Below are positions 43,868 to 54,651 of a stretch of DNA of 64,000 bases, one piece after another. The position numbers were made by a program, and so were the translations under genes. The notes under the pieces were generated by a model. It was not told where the DNA came from. It searched no databases and was given only the letters and a program-made list of their open reading frames with translations. Source of the stretch: Dipteronia dyeriana (Eukaryota; Streptophyta; Magnoliopsida; Sapindales; Sapindaceae); the NCBI GenBank assembly GCA_032871835.1, contig CM065299.1, forward strand, positions 29,653,074 through 29,717,073. Reading direction: 5' to 3'. Numbering within the stretch: the first letter of the stretch is position 1; each line of letters opens with the position of its first letter.

Positions 43868-46800
43868 TATGAATATCTATAATATACTTTGTGTAAGATT
43901 TTGTTTTTTAATTATTATTCTTTATCCATATATGATTCTCGCCAATATATACATTATGTATCTAGGGAAACACAAAGAAAAATTTACTTTTGGTTCACCT
44001 CATTAAAGTGTTTCATCTCAACCGGGAACATTGTCTACATCACGTTCTCATTTTGGTCCACCGGTTTTAAGTGTGCCTTTTGGAAATTTTACCTTTTACT
44101 TTATTTGATTTCTTCATGGGAATAACTTAATATCGGTTATGAATTCCTCATTTGGATAATGGCCTCATACATTTGGACAATGGCCTCACTTAAATCAGGT
44201 ATATGTTTCCTTCTTGTCAATTGGTTATATCTTGAATGAGAACAAATTAATTATAATTGCTCTAATACTATTAATTAATGATGCAAAGTAGTGATTTGGT
44301 CCCAGACAAGTTTAGACTTAAAGGACCGATGATTTTCATGTTTGTTCTCCACTTTTTGTATAATCCAGTTGTTTTACGATTTTTTGTTCAATTTATAAAC
44401 TAGCTGTTACAAGTACTAGTTGTAATTTTTTCTTTCATAAGATTAAAGCTATGTTTGGGGCTGCTTCAACGAATGAATTAATCATTTATTTTATAATTTA
44501 GAACCTATGAAGTATATGGTAAACACTCTATAATCTACTTATTTTATAATTTGCTTTTCTAATAATCAACTTTTGAAAAGTTGGTTGGGGGTTGCTTTTA
44601 AAAACCGAAGAGAAGCTATTTGAATAGTTGTAAAATTTCCATATTATCCTTATTATTTAAATTAAAAGACAAAAAAGTCCTTTAATGTATCAAAAAAAAA
44701 TTATATAATATCTATCAAATTTATTATTACTTTTTTACAAACTGTCAAAATTATTTTTAAACTAAAAAATATAAGTTGGTCGGTGACAATGGCCACCAAC
44801 AGTGGCCACTCATATTTAACGACAATGGCTGGAGTATAACAGGGTTTCTCCGGCGAAGTCGACGTCGTCGTCGGAAGCCGGTTTCCTCCAACAGTGGCCA
44901 CTCATATTTAACGACTTGTCCCCTGAATTCGACAACGTTGTGAACTCAACCGCCACTAAATCTCCACTGCTGCCTTTATATGTGTGCTAGGCCTCATCGC
45001 GGTGGATCGCCGCGCCTAGCTTCACCGTCTCTTCGGCAGAAACCGATTTCGTCGGAAGAGATCCGGTCTCATCCCCCTATGTCACTGGTGGATCTCGTTA
45101 AGAGTATTAATGGAGATTGAGGTAGTGTGTTGACTCAGTATGGTTTGAAGAAGATGGAGTTGACTGGGTTTGTGTTGGGAAAAAACTGAGTTAACTCGGT
45201 AGATTTTTTAAAATAATTAAATAAAAAAATCAGAAAATATGAAATAAAATATGAAATAAAATATTACATTTTTACAGACATGACCGTTTTAGTTATTTTC
45301 CATAATCAATTAAAGTTTACCTAACACATTTGTTCTACTTTTTTATTAAGTTGATTATTTATAAATTCAATTTACCAAACATCTATCAACTTATCTTTGA
45401 AGTTAATTATTTTGTAAATTAAGCTATAAACTGATTATTTCTTAAACAAAGCAATCTCAAACACTATATATTTTGTTTAATGCTAGTTATATATAGACTA
45501 GCTGTAATAAAATTAAATTGTTGTTTCAATTGCTTGTTTTAATTGCAATCTTTGCATTTGCATTATTAAGATTCAATTGCATATTTCAAAGATTGTTGTT
45601 TTAATTGCATTCTTTCAAAAACCTGTTTCAAAAAGATTTGATGTCTCTCGAAAACCATTTGCATTTTTTCAATAAAAAAAAATCTGCCAAAATCATATAA
45701 AAAAACACCTTTCACTGCCAATCAAAGAAACTAGGACAAGGCTAGGAAAAAAACAAAGAAACTACGAAAGCAAACCAAAGCAAAAGCCCTCCAAACAGCT
45801 ACAACCTGCAAACAAGCCACACCCACGACCAAAAAACGCCCACAAACACGGCCAAAAACAAAGCAGAAAATCAGAACAACTAAATCAATGTTTTTATATG
45901 CATTTAACTAGTGATGTCAGCTGATATTTATTCTATTCTTTTTCTTTCTTCCACTGGAAATGAATTTTGTCTTTAATTTGGTTTTGGGGCAGCTATTTAG
46001 AGGAACTTTAAAAATCAAAACAACTGAGTTATCTTTGCATTAATTTAGCTACAACCCAATCAAAAACCTCATGACAACTCCCACACCGTCTTCGCGAGAT
46101 TATCAGCAAAGGAGTTGGTTGATCTTAGATTAAAGCAGACCAACGTTACCCATAAACTGCAACTAACACTAAAACGGTATTACCGGATTCAATCAGAGTA
46201 TGAATTGAAGTTAAGCGGTGAGAGGCGATAGTATATACATAAAACATACTCTTGCATGAATGCTTTTGAATGAGGCCATTCGAGATTTTGTGTGAAGAGA
46301 TGGAAGTTGAGAGGTGAGAGCCAGCATATTTTTTATTTTGTTGTGAAGAGAGGAAGAGTTGAACCAATGACTTAGCATTTAGTTCTTTAATTCTTTAAAA
46401 AACTCATCCAGGTGTCATTGTCTAGTTGGTGAATAAAAATAAAAAAGGTTTGTGAAAATTTTGTTTTTTAATAACTTAGGCCCCGTCATGCAGCCGTAAT
46501 TCAGTCCACTTTCGTTTTTATTTTTCAAAAATGATTTTGAAAACGTGTTCGTTAACCGTTTTTCATTTTATTTTTAAAAAAAAAACGAAAAACAAATTCA
46601 GTGTTAAGAGTGAAAGATTTGAAAAATACAAAATACTTGTTTTTTGTTTTCGATTTCGTTTTTCATTTTGTTTTTCACTTTTTTTTTATATAAAAATATA
46701 TTTTTTAAACTATTAATTATACTGTCATGCGTTTGATATTGTTAGGATAAAATGAGACAAGATTTTCAAATAACCAAAGTGCCCCTTATATATATTCCAG

Positions 46801-48671
46801 AATAATTTATTTCCAACTAGAACTAAAAACATTCATACAATAATATATATATCATATAATATTAATATATCATATATATATATATATAATATTATTAATA
46901 TTCTATAATATATATATATTATAATTATTTATTTATAATTTAAGAGTTTAGTTTTGATTAATTCATTTTTTGATATATTTTTTTGAATTAACTTTTTATG
47001 TGTTACTTTTGTTCAATTTAAAAATTATAACACAAAAGTTATTGGTTAATTATTTAATCAATTTGTTTATAATTGTAATAATATTAAATAAAATATCAAA
47101 ATTGATATTTCAATTTTTGATAGTTTTCGGTTAACCTAACAGATACGTTTTTTCCGTTTTCATTTTCAAAATACAGCTTTCAGTATATGCTACCAAACGT
47201 GTTTTTAGAATTCGAAACTGAAACAAAAAATATTGTTTTCATTTTCATTTTTATTTTTAAAAAACAACTTAAAAACAATAGGATAGAAACTTATTCATCT
47301 GGTTGGTGAATAAAAAAGTAAGGATTGCTTTTAAAGAGCTGTGACAAATGTCACTCTTTTATTTGATCCGTTCGTCTCTCTAACATTACATACGAGACAG
47401 ATCCATAACAGATTTTCTCCAACAGTGATATTGTTGATTGAGTCGAGTAATATCATGTTCATATATAAACAGCTGTGAAGTAGAACTTTATATCATTACA
47501 ATTACTAGAATTTTCCCATTCAAATCATCTTCCTTTCCCCTCTAAATTATTAACATCTATTGCATGATTATTATCTTTTTTAATTTTTCTTCACCCTTTT
47601 GTTAAATGTGAAACTACACAGGAGGCAGAGTGAAAAACTTCTTCCACATCTACAAGAGACCGATCTTTTTATTACTAACAAAAATTACTGAAAAGGGTAT
47701 TCAAGAATGGGTACAAGTGGACAAAAGTTGAAGCTAGAGGAAATGATTGGTAATTCAGTACCTATATGGCTATATTAGTAGTTGATAATGTAACCGAATC
47801 GAATGAACAATTGTCGATGCTACTGGACTATTATTTTTATTGATTATTTTCAGTATTAATAAAAAATCTTTTTAACTTTGGCACGAGTAACAGCTATTGA
47901 GCAATGGAATTAAAAGATAATTGGCCAATAGTAGAAATGGTGAAAAATGTCATCTTTTTTTTGATGGGTTGTAGTGATGTCACCAGTTTAATAAGTTAAA
48001 TTTAAAAGGCACATATTATGGTGAACTACCCATATTGCCCTTAAATAATCAATTTTTAATTCTCTTTGTACTTCCATCTCCACGCTTTGATCACTGAAAG
48101 TAATAAATTCTCCCTCTCAAAAACTTGTCTAAAAATCGATCTACAAATTGTCTGAACATGATCCAGTTTTTTTGATAAGTTTACGAGCTATTGTATATTT
48201 TTGTTACATTGGTTCGAGCTTTTTTTGATATGTTTACGAGCTATTTTGATCACTGAAAGTAATAAATTCTCCCTCTCAAAAACTTGTCTAAAAATCGATC
48301 TACAAATTGTCTGAACATGATCCAGTTTTTTTGATAAGTTTACGAGCTATTGTATATTTTTGTTACATTGGTTCGAGCTTTTTTTGATATGTTTACGAGC
48401 TATTTTGTAATTGGTCTGAGTATTTTTTTTTTAATTTGTCTAAGCTTTTTTACATTGGTATAAGCTTTTTTAAACTGCTGCAAACAAGTTATAATCTTAG
48501 GCAAAAAAGCTCAAACCTTTAAGAAAAAAGATTGAGCCCTTAATAAAAAAACTCGATCCCTTTAAAAAAAAGCTCGACCCTTTTAAAAAAAGCTCGACCA
48601 TATTAAAAAAAAAACTCGATTTTTAACAAAAAAAAGCTCGATCCCTTACAAAAAAAACTCAATTACGCTCA
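43868..48671. other. AT-rich intergenic DNA with short repeats, no gene seen
   Basis: No protein family is recognisable in either strand. It contains a 26-base direct repeat (AACAGTGGCCACTCATATTT at about 44797 and 44890). A T-rich palindromic stretch at about 46480-47290 is flanked by near-identical GTTGGTGAATAAAAA copies (46425 and 47302). A 159-bp tandem duplication and a run of GCTCGA(T/C)CC-A(n) phrases (48540-48660) follow. A possible 1-kb inverted-terminal element at about 44450-45465 (TGTTTGGGGCTGC against GCAATCTCAAACA) is weak. Confidence 0.5.
48086..48403 (+). repeat. Two tandem copies of a 159-bp unit
   Basis: TTGATCACTGAAAGTAATAA begins each copy, and GATATGTTTACGAGCTATT ends each. 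The copies look identical by eye, so the duplication is recent. Confidence 0.9.
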
Positions 48672-49860
48672 AGGATGAAAGGGTCCGTAAAATCATTTGG
48701 CTAACTTTTGGGAGGAGCGTTGCACCACTGATAATTGACGGTAAGGCTACAATCGAACCAGAACCTGATCGCCAACTGCTAGCTCAAGGTCGCGGCGATG
48801 TACATTCGCTTTTTGCTGCATTCGATTCTAAGCGGCACGTAGATTTTCTTTTTAAGGTACGAAGTGAGGTATCACGATCTACTAAGGTCTTATCTAAAGC
48901 TTGGATTGAAGTAGAGCCCTTGATGTACATGGGAATCGAAGAGGGTAAACGACCATAGAGAGCTTGAAATGGTGACATCTTGAGTCCACTGTGATAGCTA
49001 GAATTATAACAAAATTCTACCCAACAAAGATAAAAAGTCCAAACTTGAGGTCTGTCTTGCTTGAAAGCCCGAAGATACTGCTCAAGAACGCTGTTTACCA
49101 CATTGGATTGACCATCTGTTTGCGGATGATAAGTTGTGTTGCGCTTCAAGGTCGTACCACTAAGTTCAAATAACTTTTTTTAAAAATTACTAATAAAAAT
49201 TGGGTCACGGTCTGAAATGATGGTGCTGGGAAATCCATGGTGTTTGATTACGATTTCAGTAAACAATTCTGCAGTTTTAACAGCTGTGAAATGGGTTGGA
49301 AGAGGGCCGAAATGGGCTGACTTTGTTAAACGGTTCACGACTACTAGGATGGTTGTGAAGCCACGCGAAGGAGGTAGTCCCACAATGAAGTCCATCGTGA
49401 CATCTTCCCTTACAAGTGACGGTATCGGGAGAGGTTAAAGAAATCCAACAAGAGCGCTGGTGGTGTATTTTGTTTGTTGACAAACCAAACATGCAGCAAC
49501 AAACTCTTCAACATCTCTGCGCATATGTGGCCAACAAATTTTAGAAACGAGGCGAATCAATATCCGTTTGACGCCCGAGTGACCTGCTAAGGGAGTGGCA
49601 TGATATTCGGTTAATAAGCTCGACTTCAACGAAGATTGGGAGCTGATGTAGAAACGATGTTTGAACAACAAAATTTTGTCCGTAACAAAGTAAAAAGAAT
49701 CCATAGTTCCTGTAGTCAACTTGTTATGGAGTGCAATAAGGTTTGCCAGCGTTTTGTTCTCCGATCGAAGTATGTCAAGGAACTCAAAAATTGGATGATT
49801 GGCCAAAAGGAAAATCGATGAGGCAGGGGGTTGGGCTGCAAGGTTGGGTTCTTCGTGCAT
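48672..49860 (-). pseudogene. Element C integrase
   Basis: Minus strand, in order. At 49860-49435: LAGHSGVKRILIRLVSKICW and CLVCQQTKY, the His/Cys zinc-binding region. At 49395-49180: MDFIVGLPPSRGFTTILVV, FPSTIISDRDPIF (catalytic Asp region). At 49149-48784: TTYHPQTDGQSNVVNSVLE with the glutamate position, and WVEFCYNSSYHSG. A C-terminal GDQVLVRL-type stretch follows to 48672. The pieces are in different frames, with a break between 49180 and 49150. The enzyme would insert the element cDNA. Confidence 0.82.
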
Positions 49861-49899
49861 GTGCGAAAGCGCATCAACTGCCCGATTCAGATTTTCGGC

Positions 49900-51005
49900 C
49901 TTGTATTCAATTCGAAAATTATACCCCAGTAACTTACGAACTTAAATATGTTGGTTTGGAGTTTGAATGACTTGTTGGAGTAGTTCCTTAATACTTTTGT
50001 GATCCGTACGAATGACAAAGAAGCACCCAATAAGATACTGTCTCCACTTTCGGACAGCCTCCGTTATGGTGTGCAACTTCTTTATGTATGTGGATGATGC
50101 TTGAAGTCGGGGTCCCAATTTGTGGCTGAAATAGGCAATCGGACCGCCCTCCTGCACCGATACCCACATTCGAAGCGTCTAACTCTATCACGAATTCTAA
50201 ATCAAAGTTTGGAAGACGTAGCACTGGTGCTTCACTCATAGCTTTCTTTAAGGCATCAAATGCCAAAGCTGTCGAAGGTGACCACATAAAATTGTCCTTG
50301 CACAGTAAATCGGTCAACGGAGCTGCAATGGATGCATATCCTTTGATGAACCGACGGTAGTAACCAGTGAGACCCAAGAAACCCCTCAATTGTTTCTGAG
50401 ATTTTAGAATTGGCCAAAAGAGCATCGAGTCGATCTTAAGAGGGTCGGCTTTCACTCCCAAAGGTGTCACAATGTGTCCTAAATAATCAATGGTTTCCTG
50501 ACAAAAAAGACATTTAGACAACTTAACATAGAATTGGTTAGAATACAAGCAACCCAAAACCTGTTGGAGATGAATTGTATGGTCCTCAACCGAAGTGTTG
50601 TAAACTAAGATATCATTAAAGAAAACGATAACGAATTTGCGCAAGTACGGGGTGAATAATTGGTTCATTGAGGCTTGAAAGGTGGAGGGAGCATTCGACA
50701 GTCCGAAAGGCATGACAAGGAACTCAAAGTGGCCATCATGTGTACGAAATGCGGTCTTAAAAATGTCCCGGTTATGCACCCGGATTTGATGGTAACCGGC
50801 ACGTAAGTCCAACTTACTGAAGATCGATACGCCTCCAAGTTCGTCTATGGTAGGTATCGGAAATTTGTCTTTGATGGTGGCTGCATTCAAAGCTCTGTAA
50901 TCTACATAAAAACTATATGAGCCATCAGTTTTCTTTACCAAAAGTACAGGTGACGAGTAAGGACTCTGACCGGGTCGAATAATTCTTTGATCCAACATTT
51001 CCTTG
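49900..51005 (-). pseudogene. Element C reverse transcriptase and RNase H
   Basis: A 336-residue open frame runs down from 50998. Motifs include VDYRALNAATIKDKFPIP, KLDLRAGYHQIRV and MPFGLSNAPSTFQASMNQLF, then the catalytic box VIVFFNDILVY, then LRGFLGLTGYYRRFIKGYA. The box should be (Y/F)xDD, and Asn replaces the first Asp, which would abolish activity. RNase H begins at ELDASNVGIGA. The frame shifts near 50160 and continues as GPIAYFSHKLGPRLQASST to about 49950. Confidence 0.88.
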
Positions 51006-51369
51006 ATAAGTTTCTCTATTTCAACCTTTTGAAAATGGGATATCTGTATGGGCGGACGTTGATAGGGCTCGTGTTTGGTAGAAGATGAATTTTATGATCA
51101 ATTAAATGATGTGGTGGGAGGCTTTTCGGCAGCTGGAATATGATCTGAAATTGCTGCAATACCTTACGAATGGAAGGCGGAAGAGTTACTGGATATTCCA
51201 GCCACCGACAAGGCCTCCCACCACACTTCCGCTTTCCATTCGTAAGGTACTGCAGCAATTTCAATCAATGGAAGGCGGAAGCGTTGCTAAATATGATCTT
51301 CCACCTTGATAGATTTCATTCAATCAATTGCCGGTGAACTAAGGCCTGCAATTAATTGAATGAAATCTG

Positions 51370-51774
51370 TCAAGGTGGAAGGTCGACATCTCCTCGATGT
51401 ATTACTGTTTTACCATGCCACAAAAATTCCATCAAGAGAGCGGAATAGTCGTGGGAAACCCGACCTAGTAGTTGTAACCATTGTATACCTAAGACGACAT
51501 CCGGACCTTCGATAGGAAGTACATATAGGTCCATGTTAAATACCTGCCCCTGCATCAACAATGCTACTTGTGGACAAAAAAATTGGCACACCAAAAAATC
51601 ACCATTGCCAATATACACACGAAGAGTACTTGTAGCTTGCACATTCAATTCGAGATTTTCAGCCAACGATGGTTTAATGAAATTGTGGGTGCTTCCGTTG
51701 TCTATGAGGACCTGAAATTGTTGATTATTGATTTCTCTAAGCAAGCGAATTGAGCGAGGATTACTGTTTCCCTC
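51370..51774 (-). pseudogene. Element C aspartic protease
   Basis: The minus-strand frame from 51744 reads FQVLIDNGSTHNFIKPSLAE and MDLYVLPIEGPDVVLGIQWL. This is the retropepsin-like domain of plant chromoviruses, in which DSGSTHNFI is the usual active-site wording. D-N-G here is a variant. The frame itself is open, but it is separated from gag by stops. Confidence 0.8.
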
Positions 51775-52893
51775 TAAGGCGTTGAAGCTAGAAATGTCTC
51801 AAGTTACTAGAGTCTCGTCCCCGGTTTTGTCCAAAAACTACATAAGGTCATCACACATATCATTCTCACCGTCACCGGTACCCAAAAGCAACAAAAAACT
51901 TGTTGTGGCATCGGCGATTCAAATTCCACTTCTGATCACAATTATAACACAGTCCTTTTTCACATTTTTCTCAGAGTTTCGCTGGTGACAAACGACGGAT
52001 TGGCAATGATGGGTTTGGCATAGAGGCGAGAGATTGGAAGGAGGTGGAATTGGTTTTGTACCACTGGAATGTATAACAATAGATGGTGTTGTAGTTGGAG
52101 CTTGAGGTTGTTTGGGCGTTGGCATGAAGGACTGGTGTGTTTTAGGTGCCCATTTGTTCCAAATTCGATGGTGCGCCTTAGCATCATCATTACGAGCCTC
52201 ATACGCCCGAGCAAGAGCAAATGTTTCCATTAATGTGGTAGGCCAAGAGAACAGCAATTCACGATGGATATCCTATCGTGGGCCAGTGATGAAAAACGAA
52301 ATTAAGAGTTGCTCAGATATTCCAGTTACCTTGTTCATTAAATCTTCGAATTCAGTTTGAAAATCGGTTACGGTAGTTTTGTGTCAACTTCGAAAGGGCA
52401 CCCTGATGGTCCTTATAGATAGAAGCTCCGAAAGGTATTTCAGATTGAGAAGGAATTCCTTCCAAGTTGTGAGCAGATTGTTCACTTTCATCCATTGATA
52501 CCAAACGGACGCACGACCTTCTAAATGGAATGATACGATCCGGAGTCGCAACGGATCCTGGGTACCATGAAAATCGAAAGACTCTTCTATTCGAAACGCC
52601 CAGCCATTTGGATCAGTTCCATCAAATTTGGGAACCTCCATCTTCATAGAGTGAAGAACAAATGTGATGTCAGACATACTCAGTGTGACGACGATTGTCG
52701 CCGATAAGGTGGTCAGTCGGTGCGAAACTTGTGGAGAGTTGCTGGAGGAACCCTAAACTTGAGATCGTAGATCTTCAAGGCGGGAGTCGACGGTGACCAT
52801 GTATTCCTGTAATGTTTGGTGGACTACCATGTTTTGGCTATCAAATTTAGCTTGCAAGGCTTTGATTGCAGACAACACATCAGAATCGGCCAT
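51775..52893 (-). pseudogene. Element C gag
   Basis: A start at 52893 gives MADSDVLSAIKALQAKF, followed by a stop near 52757. The capsid-like core (52677-52384) reads MEVPKFDGTDPNGWAFRIEE and RIVSFHLEGRASVWYQWM, standard for plant chromovirus gag. Downstream pieces at 52257-51919 include a Pro/His-rich linker and a CVIIVIRSGI end where a zinc knuckle (coding CYNCDQKW-like in a shifted frame) would be expected. Confidence 0.75.
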
Positions 52894-52904
52894 TGGAAGA
52901 GGAA

Positions 52905-52922
52905 GGCAATGAAAGCACCAAT
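52905..52922 (-). other. Element C primer binding site
   Basis: The minus strand reads ATTGGTGCTTTCATTGCC directly after the LTR end GTATCA, the usual arrangement in plant chromoviruses of this type. Confidence 0.65.
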
Positions 52923-53160
52923 TGATACGACCTCCTGTAAATCAAAACGAGAAGTCGGTGTAGGGAACCCTTTGAGCAAGTGTTGGCTCCTGAGAAAAGC
53001 TTGGAGAGAAAGAAATAGAAGAAAAAGCTAGAGAGCAAAAAAGAATAGAGAAGAAAAATATTCTATTAATTCATTACTCCTTTTCCAATACAGCATATCA
53101 TATATATATATATATATATATGTCTTTGCCTCTGCACATGTTTTAGCCACGGCTCTAACA
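52923..53160 (-). repeat. Element C 5' LTR (238 bp)
   Basis: On the minus strand it runs TGTTAGAGCCGTGGC to AGGTCGTATCA. It has a TA microsatellite near 53098-53121 where a TATA box would lie. The 5' limit is inferred from the TG start. The next bases (GAATT) have no partner because the 3' end is missing. Confidence 0.65.
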
Positions 53161-54432
53161 GAATTAGGTTACGAAATTAAAGCTATACTCATGATTTGGA
53201 ATAATAATAAAAAAAAAACAAAACATTTGATCAGATGGTATTCATTGCACAAAGCCATCGAGCCATCCCGGTGCCTTCCTTTCTCGTCTCTGCATCTCTT
53301 TCGACTGGGCCGTATTCTTCATTTCCAGTTCGTGTTCCTCTTCTTCATTCGATCCAACAACTTGTATTGGGTTTTTGTCATCAGGTCCAAATACCATTGT
53401 TGATGTTGTATCAGCATGAGCCATGAAAATTTACACTAAGTAGAAGATCGATCATAACCATCAACACTAACAGTTTGACGTTAAAAGACAAGTGGACAAC
53501 TTGATGTTAGAAATTTCAAAACATGGATATGCTCCTGGGGAAAGAACTTTGCTTCTTGAGTAGATAAACAAGAACATGTCAGCATTAATGAACCACTGTT
53601 AGAGAATTGGATGCCAATTGCAAATTGAACAAAGCCATCGGATATGCTGTGACTGCCACAATGCACTTAAATTGATAACTGCGATTTCATGACGGGGAAT
53701 TGTTGCGAGATATGCTAGCATATTATTCCATCATTTCAAAGATGGGATGTGTTCTTGTGGTGATTATTGATGATGGTACAATATTAGAGCTTGATCATCT
53801 GTACTAGGCTTTGTATTCTATTTTATTGTTATATGTGAAAGGAGTATTTTTGTAAATAGAATAAAATGTATTTATTTATTTCTTTTCTACAATAAAATTC
53901 AGTTCTCATCCTTTAATTTTCTTTCTATGTATAACCATCCAAAAAAACAATTATTAAAACTCCATCATTTGCTTCTTCTTTTTTCTTTTCTTTCCTCCTA
54001 AACTTATCATATCATTTTTCCCCTCAATCCAAACACGGTCTTAGGGTTTTGTACAATAAGTGACAACTAACTAATTTTATTTTTTCTGAATCGGAATCCT
54101 TTTCTCACTTTAATTATCTTCATATCTATAATCTATTGTCATTTGTTTAATATAACAAATTAATGATCTTGATTATTTTAATTAATTTTTACTCTTTTAC
54201 TAACCAAATATAGAATTAATAAGACCTTGATTTAGCTGAGGAAAAACGAGGTGAGGGGATTCCATTTTCTATTTCTTTGTCTACTTCCTAACTGAATTTC
54301 TAAATGTGGTAAGGGTTTGGAGCAAATTTGGAAACAATGACAAATGTAAGCCTTTCCCAATAGTTCGTCAAACATTTTGACCAGAAATCTCTATCACCAA
54401 TCATAATGCCACTGCCACTCATCACTACCATC
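53161..54432. other. Intergenic region upstream of the SnRK1 gamma gene
   Basis: AT-rich and without a recognised gene. A minus-strand 60-codon frame (53424-53242) has a clean acidic then basic composition, but no family I know and no supporting exon. The phrase CAAAGCCATCG occurs twice, at 53250 and 53630. Confidence 0.4.
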
Positions 54433-54438
54433 CACGTG
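54433..54438. promoter_or_regulatory. G-box/ABRE-like element (CCACGTGGC)
   Basis: A CACGTG core with the full CCACGTGGC context, 214 bp upstream of the ATG. bZIP factors of the abscisic-acid response bind such sites. Functional use is inferred. Confidence 0.45.
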
Positions 54439-54486
54439 GCTGAATCCCACCGGTCACCTCAAAACATGCAGATTCAACGTAGATCA

Positions 54487-54494
54487 GACGTGGC
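54487..54494 (+). promoter_or_regulatory. ABRE-like element (GACGTGGC)
   Basis: Lies 48 bp downstream of the G-box and about 160 bp upstream of the ATG. Paired ABRE-like sites are a known arrangement in stress-responsive plant promoters. It may instead fall within the 5' UTR. Confidence 0.4.
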
Positions 54495-54651
54495 ACTTCA
54501 GAGATGGAGATGTGTACTACACACGATATTCAAAGCAATGTTTCTTTTTGTATTTTTATTCACGACGGCAAATGTGTTAAAAACAGACATTTGCTTGTCA
54601 AATTTGGAGTTGTATAGAAAATTAGAAACAGAGGAGGAAGAGAGAGTGAAG

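Larger units (their letters stand above)
48672..53160 (-). mobile_element. Ty3/gypsy chromovirus-type element C (antisense, 3' LTR missing)
   Basis: Minus-strand order: short LTR (53160-52923), primer site, gag, protease, reverse transcriptase, RNase H, and integrase up to 48672. The 3' end, including any chromodomain and the 3' LTR, is absent. The very short LTR (238 bp) and the reverse transcriptase wording (KTAFRTHDGHFEFLVMPFGL) suggest a Reina-like chromovirus. The exact clade is inferred. Stops, shifts and two hairpin-forming inversions damage it. Confidence 0.82.

Noticed and set aside
44450..45465. Possible 1-kb hAT-type MITE (TGTTTGGGGCTGC ... GCAATCTCAAACA)
   Set aside because: The inverted ends match only partly and I could not find an 8-bp duplication at the expected places.
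46531..46716. Phe/Lys-rich ORF in the T-rich block
   Set aside because: Pure composition effect of T- and A-rich repeats.
53242..53424. Minus-strand 60-codon ORF with clean codon use
   Set aside because: No family recognised, no exon partners, no promoter evidence. Kept only as a remark in the intergenic entry.
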